From Bacteroidota bacterium (lineage in GTDB: Bacteria > Bacteroidota > Bacteroidia > AKYH767-A > OLB10), in the NCBI GenBank assembly GCA_016713925.1, contig JADJOH010000002.1:186001-250000 (forward strand): a DNA stretch of 64,000 nt, in the 5' to 3' direction. Position 1 is the stretch's first letter, and each line of letters opens with the position of its first letter. The notes under the pieces were generated by a model that saw only the letters and a list, made by a program, of their open reading frames with translations, did not search any database and was not told the origin of the DNA. Both the position numbers and the translations under genes were made by a program. This document shows positions 16,997 through 24,974 of this stretch, in pieces.

Positions 16997-19620
16997 GATT
17001 TTAGAATAAACACCGGTAAATTTTCCTTCGTAGCATGTGCGATATGGTTAGTTTCCATTTCAATGGCATGTTCCATAATCGTATCCATACCGGATACTTG
17101 TTGAACCTTTTGGGTTAAAGGAGTATGCAAACTAAAACTTCCATCACGGAAATAATAAAATTCCCTCGTATCGGGATGAATGGCTACCAAATGCACCCAC
17201 TCATTGATATACCATTCATATATTTCCGGTGCAATCTGACTTGCTTTCAAGACCACCTCGGGATAATGCTCCACAATTATCATCAAACGCACCGGATCGT
17301 GCACTTCTATCATCTGCAACGGTAAGCCTGGACGCAAGTCACCATCACTGCTGTTGGCCACACCGAAGAGTCCCATCACATTATGAGGCAATTTGGTTCC
17401 GGCACCAATCTTATAGTTGTCGACTCTTGAAAAATAATACTCCAGGTTAATACCACCACATACAAGGCCGAGAGGACGCATGACATTTGGAAGAATTTTT
17501 CCTTCAGGGTCCGTACGATAATCATAAGAATTCAAAAAGGCACGTCTGTCGAGAAAGAGACCACTTGTCAGCGATCGGGGACCAACGATACAAAGTGTAT
17601 TGGTACCATGACCCAGTTCCGGCCGGGGTTCAAAAAGTGATACGGATCTCTCGTGAATGGCCTTTCGAATTTTTTGAATACTCATCCCGGAATCGATAGA
17701 AGCAAACCGACGGGAGCGCTCTTTGGCATTCAGATCGAGAGCTTGTTCAAAAGCTTCCTTAAATTGGAGATGGAATGATGCATTCTCGTCGTTCAACAAC
17801 TGCTCATCATAGTACTCCATTCTATCAGCAGCCGTATCGTGCATCGCCCCTATAAACATCGTAGTGGAAGGAATTGAAATCCCTTTTTCTTCCAATTGAG
17901 TGCGAACTTTAGGATGATTGGCCATTGCAGCGAAAACGCGGGCATTTACGGAACCGGGGCGGCCACTGCATGCACCACAGTCATGAGCTCCGTGATGAGG
18001 ATTGTTTGCGCTACTGGATCCATGTGCAACAACATATACAAGAGGAGCAAAATTCTTCACCAGACCCATGCCACGGAGCTGTGCTTCCACACGCGTGGTC
18101 ATCTCATCAACAGTGAAACCAATCTGCAAATTATTTTCCTTATGCGAAATGTCTTTGTTTTCTATTGTCAACGATGCTTTACTATTCATATGCGCAAAAG
18201 CATTTGAAATGGCGGGACTCATCCCGGGTCGGAAAAGATGTTGTATTAATCTTCCACCTGCCATAAAGCCCAATGTTAAACTCGACAGAAAACCATAAAC
18301 GGGATGATGGGCCTTATCGGAATACAATAACTCATGTTTTCGATCCTTAGCTGCACCAAATTCTTTTATCAAATATTTTGGAGTTACGGGAGCCGGACAA
18401 AGTTTTTCGTAGAATTTTCCATTCTCCGGTTGAAAAAAGAACTCCACTCCAAAAAAACCGGGAGCACCTAAAGTTTCACAATCGGGAACAACATTTTCAA
18501 TATGTCTTCTCAACGAACACTCCCGTTCGTCAATACAAAAAATAGCCTGGAAACTTTTTTCAGTGATCTTATTTGTAGTTGGAGGAGAAGCCCCCTTCAT
18601 TCCGGCCAGCACCTCATCATAATAACTCCACTCAAAAGCCTGTTGCCATAAGGTGAGTACTTCATTCAAATCATTTGAAGGGATGTCTTCAAAAAGCGAT
18701 AATGGTTTTTCTTCTACTCGATTTGTGAGTGGCTGAAAACGTTGACCAAGATGATAATGCAATACATCCAATTCCAGCAACAATTCAAACAGAATCAGGT
18801 CATGCAAGGAAATCACCCTTTTATCCAACAATGCAGATGGGTTACTTTCAATAGCCGCAATTATTCCTGACCAACCCTGATGACTGAACTGCTGATCGAA
18901 TAAATACTGATCAAAATAGGATTCTTCTCCCACCACCAGCGTTAGCAAACCTTTGATATCACTTTCTCCTTTCAGCAATAAATTACGGACGAACTTCGTC
19001 TTAAAAAAACTAACTCCTCCCTCCTGCTCCAGCTTTTTTAACGCAGCAAAAAATCCTCTTTCATCTATTGGAAACTTCCAGGTTGAAATTCCCTGATCGA
19101 GATAACTGCATAGTACCCGAAATAGAATGGGTTGAACATGACCATCGAGATCTATATTAAACTTACTTTTCCAATTCGATCGCAAGCGACCAATCCTTGG
19201 TGTATAGGAAGTCTCAAAATGACCGGACAACATTCTTAATTTCCATGCTTTGAGATGCTCCCTGCCTTTTGAAGTGGAGATGATATCATCAAGTACAATT
19301 TCTTTGATTCGTCCGTTTTTATATAACTGACGAAACTCTTCCAATTGCAGAGTTACCTGATAGCCAAAGATAGATCCCGCTTTAAATAGTGCAGGAAAGA
19401 ACTTAAGGTGCTGAAATGCATGTAACGAATTGTGATGAATAAAATCCTTTAAAGCAGATTGCGCAGGGAGATAATGCTTCAGATCATGAAGAATTTTATG
19501 CTCATCAAACTTTCTTACAAAGCGTTTTGGGGTAGATTCAACAATGGAAATAGTTCCATCCGCTGCTATGGATGGCATTACCTCCTCTCTGTCTTCCCTG
19601 CTATGATTAAATTCGCTCAT
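16993..19620 (-). CDS. dabA: DabA: DUF2309/UPF0753 zinc subunit of the DAB inorganic-carbon pump
   Basis: 875 aa, close to the family's usual size. DabA is a distant beta-carbonic-anhydrase relative thought to hydrate CO2 unidirectionally when coupled to DabB. The expected zinc site is complete: C362 and D364 in FCIDERECS, H533 in VAHGSSSA and C548 in HDCGACSG. The H-C spacing of 15 equals that of the characterised Halothiobacillus enzyme (C351, D353, H524, C539, from memory). It is cytoplasmic and membrane-associated through DabB. It follows the carbonic anhydrase gene by 22 bp and overlaps dabB by 4 bp. The gene order A-B is the reverse of the classic dabB-dabA locus. Confidence 0.93.
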   Translation of the reverse strand: MSEFNHSREDREEVMPSIAADGTISIVESTPKRFVRKFDEHKILHDLKHYLPAQSALKDFIHHNSLHAFQHLKFFPALFKAGSIFGYQVTLQLEEFRQLYKNGRIKEIVLDDIISTSKGREHLKAWKLRMLSGHFETSYTPRIGRLRSNWKSKFNIDLDGHVQPILFRVLCSYLDQGISTWKFPIDERGFFAALKKLEQEGGVSFFKTKFVRNLLLKGESDIKGLLTLVVGEESYFDQYLFDQQFSHQGWSGIIAAIESNPSALLDKRVISLHDLILFELLLELDVLHYHLGQRFQPLTNRVEEKPLSLFEDIPSNDLNEVLTLWQQAFEWSYYDEVLAGMKGASPPTTNKITEKSFQAIFCIDERECSLRRHIENVVPDCETLGAPGFFGVEFFFQPENGKFYEKLCPAPVTPKYLIKEFGAAKDRKHELLYSDKAHHPVYGFLSSLTLGFMAGGRLIQHLFRPGMSPAISNAFAHMNSKASLTIENKDISHKENNLQIGFTVDEMTTRVEAQLRGMGLVKNFAPLVYVVAHGSSSANNPHHGAHDCGACSGRPGSVNARVFAAMANHPKVRTQLEEKGISIPSTTMFIGAMHDTAADRMEYYDEQLLNDENASFHLQFKEAFEQALDLNAKERSRRFASIDSGMSIQKIRKAIHERSVSLFEPRPELGHGTNTLCIVGPRSLTSGLFLDRRAFLNSYDYRTDPEGKILPNVMRPLGLVCGGINLEYYFSRVDNYKIGAGTKLPHNVMGLFGVANSSDGDLRPGLPLQMIEVHDPVRLMIIVEHYPEVVLKASQIAPEIYEWYINEWVHLVAIHPDTREFYYFRDGSFSLHTPLTQKVQQVSGMDTIMEHAIEMETNHIAHATKENLPVFILKS

Positions 19621-19642
19621 GAATATTTCAGATTAAATAAAA

Positions 19643-20335
19643 CTATGTACTCACATTTTCCTGAATCGTATTGAAATTAGCGATCCAGGTATCTTCCAGA
19701 AAGTCCACTTGTCCGGTCTCCAGATTGTGAACAGCACCGATGATGGCTATTTCACCCTTTTCAATTAACTGTTCCAGTATATAACTTCGATTCACGATGG
19801 ATTGCACTGACCTTTTCACATTCAGACCAGTCACATTTCGTACAAAGACAGCGTTCGATGAATTTCTTTTATCGGGTTGAGTGGTGAGTGTTTCCTGATA
19901 GACGGCAGGTTGGATCTTCGATAAAAGTTCTGTCAGGTTGCCCATTTCCAAATGATCACAAGCGCCTTTTATCGCTCCGCAATTTGAATGACCCAATACT
20001 ACAATCAGCTTTGACCCGGCTACCTTACAAGCGAACTCCAGGCTTCCGATAATATCTGTATTCACAACATTTCCTGCAATCCGGATGGAGAATATATCAC
20101 CCAATCCCTGATCGAAGATCAATTCTGCAGAGGTGCGGCTATCAATGCAACTTAATATCGCAGCAAATGGCCATTGACCTTCACGGGTATCATTGGCCTG
20201 CTGGAGTAAGTTTCTATTTACTTTTAAATTATTAATAAATCGTTCATTACCTTCTTTCAGGTATTCAAGAGCTTTTTCGGGAGTGATAGTTGACTGAGAT
20301 GCCAACGAATGTGCTTTCATTTTATTTATGTTCAA
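19643..20335 (-). CDS. Beta-class carbonic anhydrase
   Basis: 230 aa. It catalyses reversible CO2/bicarbonate interconversion. Zinc ligands C63, H116 and C119 and the Asp-Arg dyad D65/R67 are all present (LSCIDSRTSAE and VLGHSNCGAI). There is no signal peptide, so it should be cytoplasmic. It lies 7 bp after sulP and 22 bp before dabA, inside one operon. This suggests it equilibrates bicarbonate brought in by SulP and DAB for carboxylases. The residues are all in place for an active type I beta-CA. Confidence 0.95.
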   Translation of the reverse strand: MNINKMKAHSLASQSTITPEKALEYLKEGNERFINNLKVNRNLLQQANDTREGQWPFAAILSCIDSRTSAELIFDQGLGDIFSIRIAGNVVNTDIIGSLEFACKVAGSKLIVVLGHSNCGAIKGACDHLEMGNLTELLSKIQPAVYQETLTTQPDKRNSSNAVFVRNVTGLNVKRSVQSIVNRSYILEQLIEKGEIAIIGAVHNLETGQVDFLEDTWIANFNTIQENVST

Positions 20336-20342
20336 TTTACAT

Positions 20343-21917
20343 TTATTTTGACGTTACATGTTGAATGGCATTTTCCATCCGGTACTCTTCTTTAAATCCT
20401 TTCAGCGTTACAGTTATATTTTTTTCCTTCGAGGTGACCATAATGAAATCACGAATTAATTGCACAACATCATGATCAATGTAAAACGTATCTGTTGCAT
20501 CAAGAAGCAACTTACTATTTTCCGGCAAATGACTTAAAGTCTGCTTTATCGCTGCTTTATTCAAAAAAGAAACTTCCTGTGCGAGATGAATAACAATTAA
20601 CTCCCCCTCCTGATAATCTTCCTTCTTGAAGAAATAGGCCAGCTTCAAATTGGCGCGCAAGATGAAAAAGACGGAGACCACCAGTCCGATGGCAACACCT
20701 TTTAGAAGGTCGGTGAGTACCACGGCAACCACAGTTATAATGAAAGGAATAAACTGATACTTTCCTGTAGTCCACATATGTTTAAAAACAGCTGGACTTG
20801 CCAATTTATAACCGATCATCAACAGAATTGCTGCAAGACAGGCAAGTGGAATCTTATTAAGTATAAACGGTATTGTAATCACAGCAAGTAGTAAAAACAC
20901 GCCATGTGTGATAGTTGCTATTTTAGTTCTTCCTCCCGAATTAATATTGGCGGATGTTCTGACGATCACTGATGTCATCGGTAAGCCACCTATAAGACCA
21001 CTCAGAATATTTCCCGTACCTTGTGCCACTAACTCTTTATTCGTATTGGTATACCTTTTTAAAGGATCCATTTTATCGGAGGCCTCAATACATAATAACG
21101 TCTCAATACTTGCGACAACAGCAATGGTAATTGCAACAATCCATACATTAATATTTGCAAAGGCCGTGTAGTCCGGAAAAGTAAATTGACCAAGAAAACT
21201 ATCAAATGAATCGGCCACCGGTAAATTCACCAAATGCTCCTGAGAAATAGCCAGAGTTGAACCGGATGACTTAAACAACTCGTTCAGTATAACACCTACT
21301 ACGACTGCCACTAAAGCCCCGGGAACAACCTTGATCTTTTTCAAAAAATCAAGTTTATTAAATGCAATCAATATCGCCAGGGATACCAACGTTATAATGA
21401 TAGCCCCGGGATGAGAATAATTGATAGCATCAACAATTGCAGAAAAGGTATTGTGTCCTGTTCCTGTTTCAATAAAAAAGAAATCCCCCTCGTTATCCAC
21501 ATCATAACCGATGGCATGAGGCAGTTGTTTCAATATGATGATTACGCCAATTGCGGTCAGCATTCCTTCAATTACATTCGAGGGAAAATAATTCGATATC
21601 GTTCCTGCTTTCGCCAAACCGAGTAGAATCTGGATTCCACCTGCTAAAACCACCGCAAGCAAGAATGTTTCATACGATCCCAAACTCATAATTGCAGCAA
21701 GAACGATGGCTGTTAGTCCGGCAGCAGGACCTGAAACACTCAGTTGAGACCCACTCATGACCCCGACTATAATACCTCCGATTACACCGGAAATGATCCC
21801 GGCAAATAAAGGTGCGCCACTAGCCAAGGCAATTCCCAGACATAATGGAAGTGCTACGAGAAAGACCACTAATCCGGCCTGAATGTCAGTTTTAATGTAA
21901 GAGGAATAAGACTTCAT
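20343..21917 (-). CDS. SulP-family anion (probable bicarbonate) transporter
   Basis: 524 aa. It has the SulP transmembrane core: the LVVFLVALPLCLGIALASGAPL first helix, SGPAAGLTAIV, and SANINSGGRTKIA in place of the usual helix-9/10 loop. A C-terminal STAS domain (about 430-524) carries the LLLDATDTFYIDHDVV nucleotide-fold strand. SulP proteins carry sulfate, bicarbonate or other anions. Its position 7 bp before a carbonic anhydrase and ahead of dabAB makes bicarbonate the likely cargo, as for BicA-type carriers; this is inference from context. It is the first gene of the four-gene operon and acts in the inner membrane. Confidence 0.9.
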   Translation of the reverse strand: MKSYSSYIKTDIQAGLVVFLVALPLCLGIALASGAPLFAGIISGVIGGIIVGVMSGSQLSVSGPAAGLTAIVLAAIMSLGSYETFLLAVVLAGGIQILLGLAKAGTISNYFPSNVIEGMLTAIGVIIILKQLPHAIGYDVDNEGDFFFIETGTGHNTFSAIVDAINYSHPGAIIITLVSLAILIAFNKLDFLKKIKVVPGALVAVVVGVILNELFKSSGSTLAISQEHLVNLPVADSFDSFLGQFTFPDYTAFANINVWIVAITIAVVASIETLLCIEASDKMDPLKRYTNTNKELVAQGTGNILSGLIGGLPMTSVIVRTSANINSGGRTKIATITHGVFLLLAVITIPFILNKIPLACLAAILLMIGYKLASPAVFKHMWTTGKYQFIPFIITVVAVVLTDLLKGVAIGLVVSVFFILRANLKLAYFFKKEDYQEGELIVIHLAQEVSFLNKAAIKQTLSHLPENSKLLLDATDTFYIDHDVVQLIRDFIMVTSKEKNITVTLKGFKEEYRMENAIQHVTSK

Positions 21918-22156
21918 AATTTTTTTTACTTGTACTTTGATTTTAATTGGATTAGAGTTGAATACTATGAATTAACATCGTAATCATCAGCGTTAGACAT
22001 CAGATCGGAACACGTACTGAATTTACTTGTTAAAGTAAAAGGTGATTCAGACTAAAGATTACAGGATTGTTGAAGGCAACTCTGAAATTGGTAAACCATC
22101 CGGAACTTTCGGAGTTGTTTACTCATTACAGTCTAAAAAACTGCAAAGCAACAGTA

Positions 22157-22453
22157 TTAAGCTTCGGGAGGCACTTCCAGCATCGTCCGATGCAACTCAG
22201 AAATAAAAAAGGCAAGATGAAAAAAACGAATTGATTTATAAAAGACGGAAGATCCTTCATCATAAAAGGTGCGAATATGCTTAAATGACTTTTCTTCCTT
22301 TTCCTTTTCACTTCCTTCTTTAGCAGTCTCATCCGTGTTTTCGCCGGCTTCATTCATTTCAATGGCAGCAACACCCTGATTTTCATCAAGTATTGGCGTT
22401 GACAAATTCACTGAGAACAGCAATAGAAGGAAGAAGGAGATGAAGATTTTCAC
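22157..22453 (-). CDS. Small secreted or membrane hypothetical protein
   Basis: 98 aa from GTG 22453. That start is favoured over ATG 22552 because it gives a clean signal-like N-terminus (VKIFISFFLLLLFSVNLS) and lies 18 nt below a perfect -7 element (TACCTTTG, 22478-22471). The middle is a Glu/Lys-rich acidic linker (NEAGENTDETAKEGSEKEKE) and the C-terminus has an aromatic helix (FYKSIRFFHLAFFISELHRT). No family is recognised. It lies 239 bp upstream of sulP on the same strand, so it could be a leader gene of the inorganic-carbon operon. Confidence 0.55.
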   Translation of the reverse strand: MKIFISFFLLLLFSVNLSTPILDENQGVAAIEMNEAGENTDETAKEGSEKEKEEKSFKHIRTFYDEGSSVFYKSIRFFHLAFFISELHRTMLEVPPEA

Positions 22454-22470
22454 AAATAATTTGGTATAGG

Positions 22471-22478
22471 CAAAGGTA
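22471..22478 (-). promoter_or_regulatory. -7 element TACCTTTG (minus)
   Basis: Exact TAnnTTTG match on the minus strand, 18 nt above GTG 22453; it decides the start of the small hypothetical gene. No clear -33 element. Confidence 0.4.
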
Positions 22479-22807
22479 GCACTATTTGCAAAACTTATGA
22501 GCACAATTAAGAAAGAAAGTGAAAAACACTTCCATGACACACAAAAAATCACCCTGCCAAAATCATCTTTAACAAACTGTCTAATAAATATTTACTTGAA
22601 TTAGACCCAATTAAAAGGCCATCTTTCAACCAAAACAACTTCACCTGTCTGATTAGAAACCGACATCATGCTATTTTATTTTCTGCTATTCATGAATGGA
22701 AAAAGCAGGATTCGGATGCCACCCTTTTACCACCAATTAACAGTATAAATCAATTTCCATCATTTTCAATTAATGATCCCGGTCATTTTATTTTTTCCAT
22801 CTTGCTT

Positions 22808-22815
22808 TACCTTTG
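22808..22815 (+). promoter_or_regulatory. -7 element TACCTTTG (plus)
   Basis: Exact TAnnTTTG match 35 nt before ATG 22850, fitting a short leader. Confidence 0.45.
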
Positions 22816-22849
22816 GTAGAACACAAATTACATAGATTAAGTAAAAACA

Positions 22850-24409
22850 ATGAATAATTTTAAAACATCTGCCAAACTCATTCTACTCTCACTTTTCATT
22901 TTTCAGCAATTCGGATATTCCCAATGCAACCTGACAAATGCAACAGGGTGTTCCTGTGAGAACGGAAGTACAACCTGTGATTTATTACCTGATATCACCA
23001 TTTCATGGTATGCGCTGGAAACATATCAAAATGGTCCAACGGAATATTCACAGACAGGTAATGGTGCAAACAATGGCAAACTCCGTATCACAAGTTCAAC
23101 ACCAAACATTGGATATGGGCCATTGACAGTCAGATCAGAAGATTCTATTGGTAATAAAACTATTATTTGCGGAACAGATACATTTACGGTACCGGGAGGA
23201 ACTGTTTTTAACTGCCCGAATGGTGAAACTCCAAAACAAATTCTAAGGCAGTTAATTTATCAAAAAAACGGTAACACTATGAGCTATCGGGAGCATTTTA
23301 CGCCTCCGATGACCTATTCGAACAGCAGTATGTATGTGGATGACTGGGGTATATTTTCGCTGCGAATGGCGCTTCCTAACGACCCGAATCCCCGCAACTG
23401 GCCTATCGTTGGTTCCGGAAAAAAGAGAGCATTTTGCCTGATGGATTATGGATCATGTAGTACCTATAATGACCATTGCCGCGACACAAATACTATTTAT
23501 CAGGGAGGTAACGCACTGGTTAATTCCAATTTTCCTAACTGGGGACTTGGGAATGGCTATAATTGCGGACCAACCGAGCAAGGGATATCTTCCGGCTATA
23601 CAGATATCTACAGTGAAAATCTGGATGGCATGTGGATAACGATCCCTCCAAATACCTGTAACGGGAATTATTGGATTTATTATGAAGTCGATCCTCATAA
23701 TTATTTCGAAGAAAGTAACGAAAATAACAACTTCACTTTGATTCCTTTTACACTCGCTTTACAAAGTGCACCGGGAAATCCTGCGGCCACCATTCAAAGC
23801 ACGCAAGTTCCTTTACTTTGCGGGAATGATTCCATCACCTTAACTGCGAATGCAGGTTATGATTTTCTTTGGTCTACCGGGGCCACAACTCAATCTATTA
23901 AAGTACCGGCGGGGATTTATACGGTAACAGTCACCAATTACTGTGGCACTGCAACTTCTGTACCTTATACGATTGCGGCAGCACCGGCACCTGTTGCACC
24001 TCTCGTTAACGGGGATACCATTTGTCTGGGAGACAGTGCCCACTTAACTTCAAGCGGGACCAATATCAGCTGGTATGATACAAATGACAGTCTAGTTGGT
24101 ACCGGAAATACATTTTCAACGCCACCTTTAGGTGTCAGTACAAATTATTTTGCGCAGGATATAATGATAACCTCCGGAAATATCATTTTCGGCGGCAAAA
24201 CAGACAGTTCAGGGAGTGGAGGCTTTTACACCGGCTCGCAATCACTGATCTTTTCAACCTATCAACCCATCCTGATAAAATCTGTAAAAGTATATTCCAA
24301 CACTGCAGGTGCCAGAAATGTAGCTGTTTATACTAGCACAGGGCAACTTGTGCAATCCGGTTCGTTTCAAATCCCGGTAGGTGAATACAGAATTCCATTA
24401 AATTTCTAA
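22850..24409 (+). CDS. Lysyl-oxidase-like T9SS protein, N-terminal part (in-frame stop)
   Basis: 519 codons before a TAA at 24407-24409; the same frame then continues to 24919. It has a signal peptide (KLILLSLFIFQQFGYSQ). Residues ~35-300 resemble the lysyl oxidase domain: FCLMDYGSC, a GPTEQGISSGYTDIY block, DGMWITIP and YEVDPHNYFEESNENNNF match the LOX C-terminal signature. Where LOX proteins carry clustered copper-binding His, this protein reads YSNSSMYVDDWGIFSLRM, without His, so amine oxidase activity is doubtful. Ig-like SprB-style domains follow (~310-420). It may be a surface-binding protein derived from LOX. Confidence 0.75.
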   Translation: MNNFKTSAKLILLSLFIFQQFGYSQCNLTNATGCSCENGSTTCDLLPDITISWYALETYQNGPTEYSQTGNGANNGKLRITSSTPNIGYGPLTVRSEDSIGNKTIICGTDTFTVPGGTVFNCPNGETPKQILRQLIYQKNGNTMSYREHFTPPMTYSNSSMYVDDWGIFSLRMALPNDPNPRNWPIVGSGKKRAFCLMDYGSCSTYNDHCRDTNTIYQGGNALVNSNFPNWGLGNGYNCGPTEQGISSGYTDIYSENLDGMWITIPPNTCNGNYWIYYEVDPHNYFEESNENNNFTLIPFTLALQSAPGNPAATIQSTQVPLLCGNDSITLTANAGYDFLWSTGATTQSIKVPAGIYTVTVTNYCGTATSVPYTIAAAPAPVAPLVNGDTICLGDSAHLTSSGTNISWYDTNDSLVGTGNTFSTPPLGVSTNYFAQDIMITSGNIIFGGKTDSSGSGGFYTGSQSLIFSTYQPILIKSVKVYSNTAGARNVAVYTSTGQLVQSGSFQIPVGEYRIPLNF

Positions 24410-24919
24410 ATACCTGTTGGAGCCGATTTCAGAATTACAATAAATGGTACCCCGAATTTGTGGAGAAATAATAATGGTGTAGTGTACCCCTATGTAATTA
24501 CTGACACCCTTTCGATTACCGGTTCGACCGCCGGGTCCAATTTATACTACTATTTTTACGATTGGGAAGTTGAAGTAGGTCATAGCGAATGCAAGAGTCC
24601 GAAATCCATGGCCACAGCACAAGTTGAGGTTTGCACCGGAATAGCCTATACCAATGCGAACAATCTTATTCATGTCTATCCAAATCCCGCTAAAAACAAT
24701 TTTACCATTGAGTTGACTCCAACTGAAAATGATCAAGATGCAAGAGTCCTGATTTATGATATGACCGGAAGAGAAATCTTTTCATCAGAACTTATACTCA
24801 ATTACGGACAACGATCAATGAAAGTGATAAATACACGTGACTTGAAAAATGGCACCTTCCTTATTAAAATAAAAATAGGCGACAACTTATTTTACAGAAG
24901 AATTGTTATTGTGAAATAA
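24410..24919 (+). pseudogene. C-terminal continuation of the lysyl-oxidase-like protein, after in-frame stop
   Basis: The frame is identical to the upstream part and reads on immediately as IPVGADFRITINGTPNLWRN. Then come ITGSTAGSNLYYYFYDWEVE and a T9SS sorting domain (HVYPNPAKNNFTIEL, ending RRIVIVK). The first in-frame Met after the stop is at 24458, which has no signal peptide, so independent translation makes little sense. The T9SS tail could only be attached if the TAA is absent or read through. The cause is either a recent nonsense mutation or a one-base sequence error. Confidence 0.7.
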
Positions 24920-24974
24920 ACGTCATTTTTCATGTGGAATTATGAAGCGATGAATCGCTTTAAAAAGTGATCGG

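Larger units (their letters stand above)
22454..22849. other. Divergent intergenic region
   Basis: 396 bp between the minus-strand hypothetical gene and the plus-strand lysyl-oxidase-like gene. It carries one TAnnTTTG element for each direction (22478-22471 minus, 22808-22815 plus) and no other recognisable structure. Confidence 0.45.

Noticed and set aside
24407..24409. Stop-codon reassignment or readthrough
   Set aside because: TAA ends many other genes in the window normally, so no code change; readthrough has no supporting context.
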